A stretch of DNA of 64,000 nucleotides from Nilaparvata lugens. Its lineage: Eukaryota; Arthropoda; Insecta; Hemiptera; Delphacidae. Positions 10,251 to 22,859 of this stretch are shown piece by piece; position 1 is the stretch's first letter, and each line of letters starts with the position of its first letter. The notes under the pieces are model-generated. The model worked only from the letters and a program-made list of their open reading frames with translations. It made no database searches and had not been told where the DNA came from. The stretch lies in assembly GCF_014356525.2 (NCBI RefSeq), contig NC_052511.1, positions 11,647,729-11,711,728 of the forward strand, in the 5' to 3' direction. The translations under genes and the position numbers were made by a program.

Positions 10251-10644
10251 CAAGCATTGACGTATATTGGATTAGTGCAGACCTGTTATTGGATGATGGG
10301 GAGCTGATATTTTGTTATGAGTTGAAGAAACTAGAATATATAATATATGAGTGATGAGTCTAGAGTCAATCATCACTCTCAACTACTGATTATCATAAAT
10401 TTGGATTGATTAGTACTTATTACTCCAATCATAATTCAATATGACTTCAAATCATAATGACAGCTGTTGTTTTAGGAGTACGTTTGAGTTTCTTTCCGCG
10501 TTTTAAAATTTTCAATTATTAATACAGTATTTTCAGTTATTAGTGATGATTTAGTGAAGTATTATTATTCAATTTGGTTTTCAACTTTCCTAAATTCTGA
10601 ATTCCTATTTTATAAATATTTTGGACTCAAAATTGGACAAAAAA
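10251..10644. other. Intergenic, nothing identified
   Basis: Contains ATGAGTGATGAGTCTAGAGT and CAATCATCACTCTCAACTAC, weakly palindromic, but no supported feature. Confidence 0.35.
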
Positions 10645-10800
10645 CGTGTAGTGTAAACATAACCTATTTTTGGACAATTTCTATCTAAATTTGGGAAAGG
10701 AACAGTTTTGGGCTTTAAGCCTGCTGTTCCTTTCCCAATCATTCATAGTTGAAAATGATTGTATATATCAATGTATAAATATATTATTATTATTAATAGT
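10645..10800 (+). mobile_element. Retroelement 3' end with perfect stem-loop (copy 3 of 3)
   Basis: The clearest copy. AACATAACCTATTTTTGGAC is followed by GGGAAAGGAACAG (10693-10705) and CTGTTCCTTTCCC (10724-10736), a perfect 13-bp stem, with GGCTTTAAGCC nested in the loop. The copy ends in an AT-rich (ATT)n run near 10780-10800. The homologous copies at 411-530 and 8276-8425 keep a stem at the same place. Confidence 0.65.
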
Positions 10801-11090
10801 GGAACGATGGCATTTATTTCTTGGTAAACTGTGATTATGAGTACTTCTCAGTGGAATAAAATTCTCAAGGAATTCATTTATAAAGTAAGATAATTGTACC
10901 CTTTTTATAAATAATAATAAGTAGCCCTGAATACATACATTTATCATGGAATGTTTCGTATTCATAATGAGTTATTTGAAAATTCCTCCACTGATACATA
11001 TTCATTGAATTAAGCTCTCAACATTTTTCAAATGGACCCTTATTTTGATGATCTTACAATTACAACTCGTATAGCCATGTCTGGTGGAAA
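10801..11090. other. Intergenic, nothing identified
   Basis: No supported feature. Confidence 0.35.
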
Positions 11091-11094
11091 GCTA

Positions 11095-11160
11095 ATGAGA
11101 AATGAATGAATAATGAATTTATTGCCAAATACAAGAAATATTTTTACAAATAAATAATCA
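11095..11160 (-). mobile_element. Probable LINE 3' tail
   Basis: Minus-strand TTTGGCAATAAATTCATTAT ending in (ATTC)n, the same ending as 9005-9066. Confidence 0.4.
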
Positions 11161-13325
11161 TTAGATTACATTTGATAGTTTTGATCACTTAGAAGTCTTC
11201 TTGAACGAAAATATCGGTCACTTGAATTTTTTTTGGTCCATTTGGAGTTGATTCAAATCCCCTATGATTCAATGGCAAATGCTAACACCACATTTTCAGA
11301 AATTCTTGAGAAATACGGTTTTAGAATACAGAGTAACTTGACAGGTATGTCAAGGTCCAATGAGAACAAGTCATAGATACTGGAACAATGAAACTAGTAC
11401 AATATTATGAACAGAGCTTTTACAATAATGGAGAGCAACTAATACAATATTTGGAGAGGACAAAACAAGTTGCAGAATGAAATAGCACAAAATTCAAAGT
11501 AGTTCCACAGTCAGATGTGTAGGGCAAAAATTGAATATTAGCAAGTTATTTCACTAAATTTACATGAAGTGAACTGATCATTGAGGAATAGCTCTGTTAC
11601 AAAGTAAACAAGCTGTCCAGGGAATCCACAACATTCTCCAAAAAACTGCATCGAATCCCAATCCCTCAATAATCAGTGTAGCCACAGACAAAGAAAAAGG
11701 CAGGCTCAATTATGTGATGTGGCCCAATCATACACAATATACAAATGTAACATTATCTTAGCCTCAAAAATTCGAAGCCTTGTTCATCTAACCTTGGTTC
11801 ACCAAGTGAACTCTGAGTCTCTTCATCTTATCCTCTAAATCACCAGGTCAAATCAACAACCGTTATTAATTTTTTATTTTAATTTTTCAAGCTATCGCAT
11901 TCCATCCCTGTTTTTGACCAGCTACCATTCTCACCAGGCGACTCTTGACCAATAATCTTCGCCTAACAAGCAGAAGAATCCTATTGGTAGCCACATTATT
12001 TTATAGTTCCATCCGAATTCAGCAGTCTAATCTCATACCACCCATCTCGTTCAGTCCAGCCGTCCTTTGAAACCGCCGTTCCTAATTAACACGACTTCTG
12101 GAAGAAAATAATTGCTGTTATATTTCTTCTCCACCAGTTTTTGATGAGCCTGTAACTTGTTGCCGAAAATTTTATTCGATAACAGGTGATAAAGATGACA
12201 TCTTCATGCCCTGATATTATTGCCGAGCTCTTATAACGAGGAGAATGGACTTGAACCTGAGAAATTAATGAACGAGAAGATACAAGAGACTTCTACCGCT
12301 GTTTCTTTTCCCTTAGTTTCATCACTCTTCTTATCTACATGTCTCATCTCTCTGTTGCACTTGGCCAATCCTTCTTGGTTATTCTGTTATGTTCCCTTCT
12401 CCACATTTATTTATAAACCCGTCAATCTATCATTTACATTCTTGCTTTACTCGTTTTTCTTTAGGTCTTCTCTAGTTCTACTTATTCTTGTAACTCTTAC
12501 GTTTCACGTTCCTCTAATATTCTTCATTTTCTCTTATCAAAACTCTTTGTGACTTTTATTGATCCATCCTTTTGATTATTTTTGAACTGAGCATTTTGTG
12601 AGGTGAAGAACTAACAGACTTGACCAATCTCGAACAATAAGATGGGATCGGACTATCTAAATTTAGGAGAGAAAGAGCACAAGGTTGACTTATTTTCCCT
12701 CTCCCTATCATTTCATTTTGATGATTTACTTATTGATAGAATGAATAAAAAATTAATAATTCCTCCAGATCATATCCACTAATGTCATTGGACATGAGCC
12801 TCCTCACTCATTCAAGTCTATGCTTTCATCAGGTATATTTCTTATTCATAGTTTATTTCTTATCTATTTCATCTACCCTCTATTGTATTGTATTATGAAG
12901 TTTAATTTTTCATGGTATACTTTCATGAAGAGTTTCATTCCACATGGATGCAAATAACAACTTTAGTTTGCTAATGTGATCTAGTATAGTGTTGATGGCT
13001 CAATATATACAATATTATTTTCTTCAATATTTGTAATTGATCAATACTTATGCGGAACTGTGAATAATTATTCATTTCTCAAGTTTTATTTGATTTTATA
13101 TTGTCAATTTTTGTAAATGTTATCATAGGCAACAGTCTTGTAACAATTGTCAATAGATATCTTATCTTATCTTATTAATCATCATAATTATTTCAAACTT
13201 TCCCCCTCAATTCTTCATCAACCTAAGATAATTTATTCGGTATTCGTTTCTCCTCCTTCATCCTTATTGCCCAAAATTCCTTAATATTTTTCTAGGATGT
13301 TGCCTTCATGTGAATCATGGGATGA
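11161..13325. other. Intergenic, nothing identified
   Basis: About 2.1 kb without a recognisable gene. The frame 12220-12552 is a T/C-rich hydrophobic translation with no domain. A short (TATCT)n run lies at 13158-13172 and could be another retroelement tail. Confidence 0.35.
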
Positions 13326-13329
13326 GATG

Positions 13330-13440
13330 ATCAAACAACCATTGGCTCAGTAGGATTCGAACCCACGACCAGACTCAGCTTTAGCAGACTGAGTTGGTTC
13401 ACATCATATCACAATGCAAAGCCGGCTCAAATACATCATA
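13330..13440 (-). repeat. tRNA-Ser-like relic, probable SINE fragment
   Basis: On the minus strand, GTGGGTTCGAATCCTAC matches a Pol III B box and T arm. Upstream, CTCAGT and GCTGAG pair around CTGCTAAA, resembling the anticodon arm of tRNA-Ser(GCT). The D arm is degenerate and no acceptor stem can be built, so this is not a functional tRNA. A decayed tRNA-derived SINE head is the likeliest reading. Confidence 0.4.
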
Positions 13441-13689
13441 AAACTAATCTTCATATATCAACGGAATGGTATCTTCATTTGTTTTCTTCTTTTGATAATT
13501 TGTGTATTTTCTTCTTCCATTATTGGTATTACCTGGCGTACACTGTCTCTTGGTTATGTTTATTTGGTGTTGAAAAATTATGTTTGTTGAGTCTATAATA
13601 ATCAATTTCAAGATTTTGAGCAATTTCTCATTCATTCCCATCTGTAGTTTGTTGAATCTATTGAATAAAAATAAATACATAGTTATCCA

Positions 13690-13830
13690 ATTATCTCTCT
13701 ATTACTCTCTTCCTTTCCCTCTCTATCATTATCTTTCTTCATGTATTCCCCCCTCATCTTCTCTCTTTCCACCCTTCCCTCTCAACGCATTATCCTCGTT
13801 TCTCGTATCTCACTCCCACTCTCATTCGTT
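13690..13830. repeat. Pyrimidine-rich low-complexity tract
   Basis: Long CTCTC/TTCCC runs on the + strand; open frames on both strands here are composition artefacts. Confidence 0.6.
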
Positions 13831-14479
13831 AGTAGAAACATTCGAATGAGAAAACAAGGCTATCAAATTGATGATAGTGCTCCTCGTATAGAAGGATAGA
13901 AGAGGATTCAGGAAAAGATAGAGAAAATGGCCGAGAGTGGTCTGAGATAATGAAGAGGAAAGACAAACCACCATTAGAAGGAAAAGCATTAATATCGGAG
14001 GACTGGGTGAGTCAGGCCAAGTTTACGACTAATGTTTATCTATCAGGCATCTCTTTAAGTGCTACATAAACCGATTCGCTCTCTCTGTCTACGCCCTGAG
14101 TACCATCAGTGCCCTAGGAGAGGGTCCATCGAAATAGTTCCATCAGTATTTGTGGCTTTTCCCCAAATGAAGTTGGCGTTAATTGAAAATTTTATTGTTG
14201 TTTACAGATGATGACGTAGTTTTCTCTGATTGATTAAAAGATGAAGTATGAGAGGCCTAGAGAATAGAGGAGGGTATAGATGAACCAAGGTCTGGTTTCG
14301 GGATCTTTTATCTGATTTTTTGAACATATTTCCTGTTATTTGAACAATCTGTGATATTCATGGAATACCGAGTTTACAGTATATACTACAAATATAAATG
14401 ATAATCACTACGAATGCACCATTGACAAATTCTATTCCACTCACTCGAGAATATTTATCATGATAAAGCATTTTCCTCC
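13831..14479. other. Intergenic, nothing identified
   Basis: No supported gene or repeat. Confidence 0.35.
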
Positions 14480-15060
14480 CTATTTTTCCTCATTTCATCA
14501 TCATCTTCATTTCAGGGATTAGGTTTATTAATTAACCTGTTCCGGTACCCATCTCTTTCTTGGCCTCCCTACATCTCTTTTTCCTGTAGGTCTATAGTTT
14601 TGGACTTCAAGGGGCATTCTTCTAGGTGGCATTCTATTCAAATGACTGCACCAGTTGCGTCTATTTTGAATAATTCTTTCATGCAGAGGAGCAACCAATA
14701 AAACTTGTCTTATATCAGTATTTCTGATTCTATCAACTCTAGTGCAGCCAAATACACTCCTTAGAAACCTCATTTCTGCTGCTTGAATTCGTGTGAGAAT
14801 CCAATTCTCATTTCCGTTTAGGAGAGTCGGAACTGCAATGGTATTATAGAACTTTATTCTGGTTTCTTGTTTTGATTTATTTTTGAGGTTCCTATGTATA
14901 GTGCCACATATTCTCTGAAACTTTGAAATTTTATTGTATACATCAATATATGTATCATATGTTACATCATTACCAAGATAGATCCTCATTTCACTCACCT
15001 TTTTCAATAGCTCACCCTCTCTTCTCTCTTGATAAGTTTCAAGTTCCATCCTGCTTCCAG
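14480..15060 (-). pseudogene. LINE ORF2 C-terminal fragment
   Basis: The minus-strand frame 14528-15049 encodes about 173 residues. It contains FYNTIAVPTLLNGNENW, AAEMRFLRSVFGCTRVDRIR, NTDIRQ and then GRPRKRW near the end. This order, a 'KFY-T-A-P-LL-G-E-W' block, an AAEMRFLR block and a terminal GRPRKRW, is typical of the region following the reverse-transcriptase domain in RTE/Jockey-like insect retrotransposons. The RT itself and any endonuclease are absent, so it is a 5'-truncated copy. A related fragment lies at 26117-26536. Confidence 0.75.
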
Positions 15061-15888
15061 TTAACTCTCTATTAGGTACTTTAAGTAATAAAGGATTGAA
15101 AAACTATTTATTAAGAATTCAATAAAGAAGAATTTATTAGGCTTATTAAGCCTATATTCATTAAGCTTACTTTTTTACTCTACCTTATCACTCAATTTTC
15201 TATTTCTTCTGTCTTTTCGATTTTTCTCTCTTATAAATGATATCCAAGAGAATATTTCATCGATTTTGTTTGGGTTCATGATAGAAACTCATAGGTTCAG
15301 GATAGAAAAAAGAATACTCATATTTTGTATGTTATCAGTTTTCTATTTGTGTTTTGTATTCTATATTTTTAATATTATATTATGTCTCTGGCTTTAGTGA
15401 ACTTGGTACTTCTAGTGTCCCTATATTGTAGATGAACCTGTTAAAAATACATGAATTGTATTATTGTAATGAGAAAGATAATAATCAGACTATTGGGTTC
15501 CTCCGAATATATTGTTATGTGGAAAATAGTAGAGTGTGACTCCTGCATGAAGGCATGAGGAAGAGCAAGGAATAATACCATGCAAGATTATTCAATCTTT
15601 TTTCACATTCTCAAAATATGATTAAACTGGGTATCAACTCATGCATTCATTGATAATTATTCAAATGTATTAGTATTTTTCAATTAATTCATTTATATAA
15701 TATTAATATATTATATTCATATCAATTCATGCTTTATTATTTTTTATTTTGTATTTTCAGCTGGTACAATGCTTTGTAATAATGTATTAGGCTATGTAGT
15801 GCGAAATACATTATTATTAAATTTTGGATTTGAAAAAAAAAATGATTTGTTGATGGAGAATAAGTGGAAAATCTCTCAAAAATTCATA
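15061..15888. other. Intergenic, nothing identified
   Basis: AT-rich, no supported gene; a run of ATTAAGCCTATATTCATTAA-like direct repeats at 15130-15170 only. Confidence 0.35.
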
Positions 15889-16250
15889 GGGCCGGTTTCC
15901 GAGCTCGGGATTTGGCTAAGTCCTAGACTTAAACAGCTGGAGTAAGAAAATCGGCTTTCCGAAATGGGGCATAGTCGTAGTCATTGTCAAAGTCACGTTT
16001 GAATTAAATTTAAAAGAAATAGAAAATTAAACACAAAATAAAATAAAGAGAAAATACGGTAAAGTTTCAGCTATTTTGAATTATCTATGAATTTTTAATT
16101 TCGCCAAGAAAAAAAATTCCCAATTATAGAGATGAGAAATAAAGAATATCATAAAAACTGCGACTACAGCCAATTTCGGAAAGCCGATTTTCTTACTCCA
16201 GCTGTTTAAAGTCTAGGACTTAGCCAAATCCCGAGCTCGGAAACCGGGCC
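15889..16250. mobile_element. GGGCCGG-ended MITE, intact copy
   Basis: Long TIRs of about 75 bases: GGGCCGGTTTCCGAGCTCGG followed by GATTTGGCTAAGTCCTAGAC on the left mirrors CCGAGCTCGGAAACCGGGCC on the right. ATA flanks each side (15886-15888 and 16251-16253), a possible 3-bp target duplication, which together with the GC-rich end suggests the PIF/Harbinger group. No coding capacity. It is homologous to 48448-49018 and supplies the uninterrupted version of that copy. Confidence 0.8.
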
Positions 16251-17575
16251 ATAATGTCACTAAAACAAACACGTCAAAGAAGGAACTCCTCTATCAACAA
16301 CAAGAATATTATTATTATTGTTGGTAACTGAAAGTACGCACTATACTTGATTTAGTGTGCAATAACTCGTAGTTGCATGGAATAACCAATCTATCACCTC
16401 TATATAAATGTTGTATTATATTACATCTATATATAATCTAATAATTATATTAAAATCTAATAGTTATATTATAATCCAATAATTATATTTCCTTCATGGT
16501 GGTGGTTTAAAGCCATTGAAACTTTGTTTTATTCGACTTATTCTAAAAGAAATTCACGAAATTACATTTTTTCAATCAATTCTCTGATGAAAAACTTCAT
16601 GTTTCAATAACTCCCAAGTTATCAGAGTAACACGTGGCTATTTCGGAGGTCTGCATCCAGTTCCATAAGAACGATCATAAAACTTTCCCAGCTCAGCTGT
16701 CTCTGAAATATTATAATTACCGCCCGTACAATGTCAAAGATATATTAATTTATGGCTCTGCTCCTTCACTTTTTTATTTTTAAGAGCAGATAAAACCAGA
16801 CCCGAGCATTGAAATAAATCAAGAGCTAGCTTGGCCGACCTCTTCTCAGTAATAAAGTCGTCCTATCATCGATAATTTTTGACTCCCTCGGTGAGAAGTT
16901 ACAGGAATAGGGGTAAGATACTTGAAATACGGGCTAGCCACCCTTGATACCATAAACTGTCTTACGATCCAGTGTTTCCTTGAATCTACCGACAAAGATA
17001 AAACCAAGATGAAAATAATGGAGAACGGATAAAAGGCGGTTTTATATTTCAAAAGTTCCGACCTCATTCGTTTCAAAAATGGAGAACTAGTCTAGGGAGC
17101 TAGCTAAGAGTGAAGTTCAGTCAAGAGATTTGAGATTTTATACCAGTAATTGAGACATAGTTGTAGCTTTTTTAACGATACTATTAATGTTTCTGTACAC
17201 ATGTCTAGACGATATCTGATACCATCGATACATTTCTCAACCCCACGAAATTATTACTCAGCCTATCATATTCAGTCCATCTAGAGTGTTGAGAATGTCT
17301 AGATTGTAACTTCTCACACTTCGAAGAATATTCTCGTAGGTCGTACAGGTAAAGTGACTACTGTACGTATTTGTTGGTCCTGAGAAATGTATTCCTTCGT
17401 GCACCACCAAGACTATTTTCGCAAAGGATAATCAGTAAATCATAACAAGTTGTTGAGTCTTCACTTTACGATTATGACGGGAACTGAAGGTTCTCTCTAG
17501 AATATAACTCTTATAATACTGAAACATAATTACTCTTAAGATGCTACATGGTTATCATCATTGGCGGAGGTCGAG
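16251..17575. other. Mostly unidentified intergenic
   Basis: A short tandem run of AATCTAATAATTATATTA-like units at 16430-16490. Otherwise no gene; the minus frame at 16846-17076 has no recognisable domain. Confidence 0.4.
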
Positions 17576-17579
17576 CAGA

Positions 17580-17798
17580 TATAGTGAGGTCCACGTTATA
17601 ATGTCAGTGGATAAAGATAGAAGAATAGCGATGCCGATTCTCTGCATTTATTAATCATATTTCTACACTGTCAAAAACATAATTTGCACCGTTGTGGACC
17701 TAGAAAAGGATAGTACCACCGGCTTTGTCGAATGATACGCAAGGATAGCAAAACCAAAGTTGATCAAATACTGTCATTATAGCGTGGACCTCACTATA
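17580..17798. mobile_element. 219-bp MITE with TA target duplication
   Basis: TATAGTGAGGTCCACGTTAT and ATAGCGTGGACCTCACTATA are inverted terminal repeats of about 28 bases, ending in TA dinucleotides that could be the target duplication. Non-coding interior. Fits a Tc1/mariner-derived MITE. Confidence 0.8.
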
Positions 17799-18239
17799 GT
17801 AAATTATTATCAGTTTCGGAGAATTCACTGGATCTTCAAATATTTTAAACATCGATATTTGGTTGAAAGAATAATACAATGCTATGGAGAATTTGCAGAG
17901 GGGTGCAATGGATTTGACAGGACGTTTCCGGATCCATAAATTATTAATCATAGTTGAAATATCTCACAGAATGTGATCTTTCATGTTTTACTTAATTTGT
18001 TGGTTATTATTAGGTATTTTACATTTAATAAAAATATTGTAGACTATCCAATTCTCCAAAATCACTGTCGACTCACTTCACAATAGTATCTAGTTCATGG
18101 AACAATCCAACCCAGCATATTAATCTTAGTATTAAGGTGCTTGTTTGTTTATGCCTATTGATGCCCGGAAATTTATTCAAAAGTCTGAGATTCTCTTATT
18201 GTTATCTTGACCTGTTGAACAGAACCAAAATGAATCTTC
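17799..18239. other. Intergenic, nothing identified
   Basis: No supported feature. Confidence 0.35.
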
Positions 18240-18430
18240 TTCATTCTATAATGGAGGAAATAACTGGCTTATACATGTACGGGATAGGAAAATAATTATG
18301 TTTGACGAATCATCACGTCTTAACTACTGGACTGATTAACTTGAAATTTTGCAAATAGCTTGTTGATAACCGAGTATGGTTATAGGCCTATTCTCAATTC
18401 TCCAAGATTTTATTGCGTCTAGCTTTCAGT
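18240..18430 (+). repeat. Dispersed repeat, body of a Helitron-like family
   Basis: CATGTACGGGATAGGAAAAT, ATCATCACGTCTTAACTACT, TTAACTTGAAATTTTGCAAA and GTATGGTTATAGGCCTATTC all recur, in the same order, at 22885-23010 and again at 23150-23270. The copy at 22860-23526 ends in a Helitron-like terminus; this one is a fragment. Confidence 0.6.
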
Positions 18431-18890
18431 TCGTCAAGTTTTAACTTGCGGTCACAGTTTACCTGCTAGTTGATAATAATTCGTTTCATTAGTTGGATTG
18501 TTTTGTATACCAGTTCTGTACGAAATCCATTTTCTATACATTTGTAATAATGGATTAAATTTTGATACGACGAAATTCTGTATAGAATATTTAAGAATCG
18601 ATGACAAGTGGTCTGCTGTCAGTATATATTTTATCATCGGACAAATCTATTAGCATAATATAAAGCATCATATATCTGGGATATCATTCCGATATTGAGG
18701 CAGCAATGAGACAGCATCTCAGTATAGAACTCTGCAATACATAAAAGTAGAATTGAAGCTAAGATAATGTATACCTGATTGGCGGCTTGAATGATAAATT
18801 TAGGAGAGTTGGGACCTTCCCAAAAAAGACTCTCCATCAACCAGAAGCCATACAAATCAACTTTATCAATGGATACATTGACAACCTCAA
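18431..18890. other. Intergenic, nothing identified
   Basis: Minus-strand frames of 60-70 codons without recognisable motifs. Confidence 0.35.
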
Positions 18891-19095
18891 ATCAGCTTAA
18901 AACGATGGCGTATCTAGTTTTTCGAGTTCGAAAAGTGGAGAGCTAGCATTAAGTTGGCTCTCAAATTTTTGAAACGTCATATCTCGAAAACGGTGGAGGC
19001 TCAAAACGAAATAAATGTTGCTCAAATCAGCTCAAAATTAGCTGGGAACGATGGCGGTTAGAGATTTAAAAAATATTTCAGTGGAGAGCCAAATG
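18890..19095 (+). repeat. Two-unit direct repeat of about 125 bp
   Basis: AATCAGCTTAAAACGATGGC and CAGTGGAGAGC-type blocks at 18891-18945 recur as AATCAGCTCAAAATTAGCTG with GAACGATGGCG and CAGTGGAGAGCC at 19024-19090. Confidence 0.4.
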
Positions 19096-21720
19096 TTGGT
19101 TAAATAATGCGGCATTCATAATGAATAACATTGCCTTTGTAGAAAAATATCGTTTGAAAAAATTGCGATCACATTGTAACTAGAATCCAGTCCTCGTACG
19201 GAACTATGAAACCTACGATATTATATGAAGGTTTTATTCCAAATAGCTGCTCCCCGGGATTTTTATATGTGAGAATATTCAATCTTAAGATTGATTTTTA
19301 TCTTCTCACAATGAGAAAATGTGACGAAGACGGCAATCCATCAAACTCCATCCCGCCATTATCAGTTTTTATTGAACATATCCATAGCATCATCACAGCC
19401 ATTTAGCGGAGTCTAGGCAATATCTCATGGAATAATCTTCTTAATGGAACCATCAAAGTTATTGAGCTATAAAATACGCCAAATCTTATCAATCACAACG
19501 GAAATAGTTTGATTTCTTTCAGTACTTAGTTAAAAAGTGAGCTGTTAATGTGTCACATATCCCTGATTCACTCCTCCCACTTGAATGAGATCTCTAATGT
19601 ATGAAAAGAAACACCCAAAGTCATAAATTTACCCAGTGAAACGATTTTTTGCTTGCAAGAAATGCAACTGAGTAGTAGTGGGGATTCTGTATTGTTTGCA
19701 ATGGAATAGATTCGAGGGTGATGTCTTTCTTGGGAGGTGTCACATGCTACTGAATAATTCCTTCAGTTGACTACTTCACTTCCGTCTTTGAAAGAGGTTG
19801 GTCATTGTGTTTCTTCCTTTTCTACATTTCACTCTTCTTGTGAAGAATACGGATGACATCTTACATCATTACAACACGAGGGACATCGAATCACAAGGTA
19901 TCAGCTCAAATATTCATCACATTTCCCTAATTGTATGTATTGATGAAATATATTTCCTTGATTGTTTTTGTTTGTAACTATTATTGGATATGTATATATT
20001 TTTCGTGGAAATAAATGAGTGGAACTGAATTGATATACAACAATTGATCACAAGAAGAGGCTGTTTTTCAATTCCATGATATTTTTAAAACTTTCGAGGC
20101 AATTTTAATAATATTTGTGATACTTGATCATTTGGAAATCCACATTTTTGTTGAACTGCTTGTAGTAATTGATTGCAAAGCTAAGATATTCAAGGAGACG
20201 CCCGTAAGATAGATAAAATCAACCTAATCCCATGGTGGCAGCTATTCTGAATCGATAATGGATTACGTTCTCCTTATATCTATGAAGATGCAATTGACCT
20301 CATCACAATATCTATTATGTATGCTTCTCTCATTATGAAATACCTTTTTGGTCATACTGAAACTCCTTTCTAACGAATCATCGAGAGGCAGGGAGCTCTG
20401 CGGGGAGGTCAGCGATTTTCAAAAAGTAGTTTACCTCAACCTCACAACTGTTTATGAAAAGTAGTATAGCCTGAAAAAGTTCATTTTTTGTTTTCTCAAT
20501 ATTCCGTTGAAAAATACTCTAAGTACATCAAGAGTTTTGGATAGCTTTCTTTCTTGAAGCGTTCACAACTACTGAAAAACTCACTGCTATGATTTATTAA
20601 AATGACTTCTCTTATTGTAACTGCTAGGGAATGTGTATAGTCTTATACTCTTTCTATACGTAAAATTTTCTTAATAACTATAAAAACTAATAACACTATA
20701 TTCTTCTATCCTTAAAATTAAATCAATATAGATTCGAAATTTATCCATATTTTTCGTGGGCTATTTTGTAACAGTTAAAATTGGAAAATCTGAAAATCTG
20801 CTATTTAACCACTCTTCATGGATCAGAATATTTGAGGCAAGTCATAATTCGAAAGCAGGTATGAGTCGAACCTAACGTTCCAAATTCAATGTGGGATAGG
20901 GGAAAGGAAATTGAAATTATATTGTATGAAAACTGTATAGGTACTTTCCACGTTCAAAATCTGTTTCCAATAGTATCAATTCGTACTCATTTCAAATGAA
21001 ATCTGTGTGAAAATGACCTAAATAAATCGAAATACTGTAGGGTTTTGAAAAGAAATTCTTTAGACATCATAGAGCATTCAAATCTTCCAAGTTCGACATC
21101 ATAATCAGTCACTCAGGTGAAATGTTATGATAAGTTTTCTTTTTGCTTCAAGTTAAATATCATTTGAGTTGAAATTTCTAATACTTCTCAGACATTTTCA
21201 TCACGGACATATTTTGATTAAGAGAATCATCAATCACTGAAAAACTTCAAATAAATATCCGATCAGAAAGCTCAACCTTTTCGACTCTGGGACCTTCAGA
21301 AAAAATTGAAGTTTATGTGAGTATCGAGTGTATGAGTATAGAAGTGTAAGAAAAGAGAAGAGGAGATTTAGAAAAAATAGAATTAGTGCCTTCAGGTTAA
21401 TTAATTATCTTGTCAGTAGATAAGGCAGTACATTATAATACGAATAAGTTGAGTTCATATTATGAGTTATTAGTCCACCGCTCAACCACAGAGCGATTTT
21501 CTTGCCTTTACCGTGAAATACCTCTGACTTCAGTAGGTGGCGCAACCATACGGGAATCGTTCGAACTAGGTGCACTTCAGTATTCCATGCAGTCCTTTTT
21601 CTCGATTCAATTTTCATCACCGTAGAAATCCAATGGAGACTGTACAGAGAAACATAACTTATCACAGCAATCATAAATGAGTCAAGTTCGAGAAAATGCA
21701 TATTATTGTCATTAGCTATG
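19096..21720. other. Intergenic, nothing identified
   Basis: About 2.6 kb in which I cannot support a gene. AATAAATGAGTGGAACTGAA at 20011-20030 might be a retroelement tail or polyadenylation signal. Open frames near 19206 and 21405-21800 lack recognisable motifs. Confidence 0.35.
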
Positions 21721-21724
21721 AAAA

Positions 21725-21855
21725 CTGTTATATTTGTCGTTTCCGTGAATATTTTCCAAAAATAACAAGTTGTATGAACTATCATTTTAGATGATGACAT
21801 GGTTTAAATTTGTCGCTTCCGTAAATAGTTTCCAATCAAGTTGTATGACGAACAC
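21725..21855. repeat. Short tandem duplication, about 75 bp unit
   Basis: TATATTTGTCGTTTCCGTGA with TTTTCCAAAAATAACAAGTTG TATGA is followed by TAAATTTGTCGCTTCCGTAA with GTTTCCAATCAAGTTGTATG A. Confidence 0.5.
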
Positions 21856-21859
21856 AGTG

Positions 21860-22855
21860 GATAGGCTAATCTGTATTGTAAAACAAAAACATGAAAATCA
21901 TATTTAACAATAATGAAGGACAACTTCACTGTAATATGAAGAATAGTCATACTAACTACTTCAAAACTTCTAATAAAATAATACAGTAGCAATAATGAAT
22001 TTAAACTTATTTCAAAAAGTATTGTATTGCTTTGTATCGACTTCTCCTCTGAACAGGTTCCATATTAACTAGTCACATATTTAAAGAAGTAATTCTCAGA
22101 GGAATTTATTGTACGTACCGTACTCTTTTTCTGTAAATGAGAGGAAGAATAAGAAAGAGAAGAAAAACCAATGCGTAAAGTTTTGTCAATTATTAGAATT
22201 ATTCAATATTTAGTCTTATGTACTTCAATACAAGTCTTACAATCAACATTGTAAGCTGATTAGCGTCAGCAATCAACAAATACGAGTAGATAACGTAGAT
22301 TGTAAAAATAAATGTATATGAGAACGGATTAGTTTCAGGGAGCTATTGTATTTTAATATTTTTACTAAAAATCGTTTACACTGACAAAACAATCACTAGA
22401 ATGTAGTAAAGGAATTTCACTGGTGAGAAAGTGACCAAGATTCGATCTGACTCAATTATGCTAGAAATCTGACTACGTCTTATGATATCATTTTCTTTTG
22501 TCATAATGTTCATGCCCTATAGAAAGAGTTGCACACGAACATCATCAATGAATGGTTATATAAATTACAATATCAAATTCAGAGTACAGGAAAAAATTTA
22601 TAATCACAGGAGCGTAATTTTATAACATCAAAATGTAGAGAATATAACAAACAAAAAATGATTGAAGGATTAATAGCATCATCAGGTAATGATCACATAT
22701 TATAGTTTCACTCCAAAATGGCACAATGCAGATTTATCAATTATGGCGAACATATCCACTTCTCTTTAATGAGTTCACAGTGTATGGATAAATATCTTGA
22801 ATCTTTTTCCTTGAGGAATTAGAAATTTTTAATCCTTTTTCCATCGTTTAATCTG
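21860..22855. other. Intergenic, nothing identified
   Basis: No supported gene, RNA or repeat. Confidence 0.35.
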
Positions 22856-22859
22856 TGAT

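Noticed and set aside
14528..15049. Possible host gene of 173 codons
   Set aside because: Its motifs (AAEMRFLR, GRPRKRW) are those of LINE ORF2 C-termini, so it is annotated as a retrotransposon remnant.
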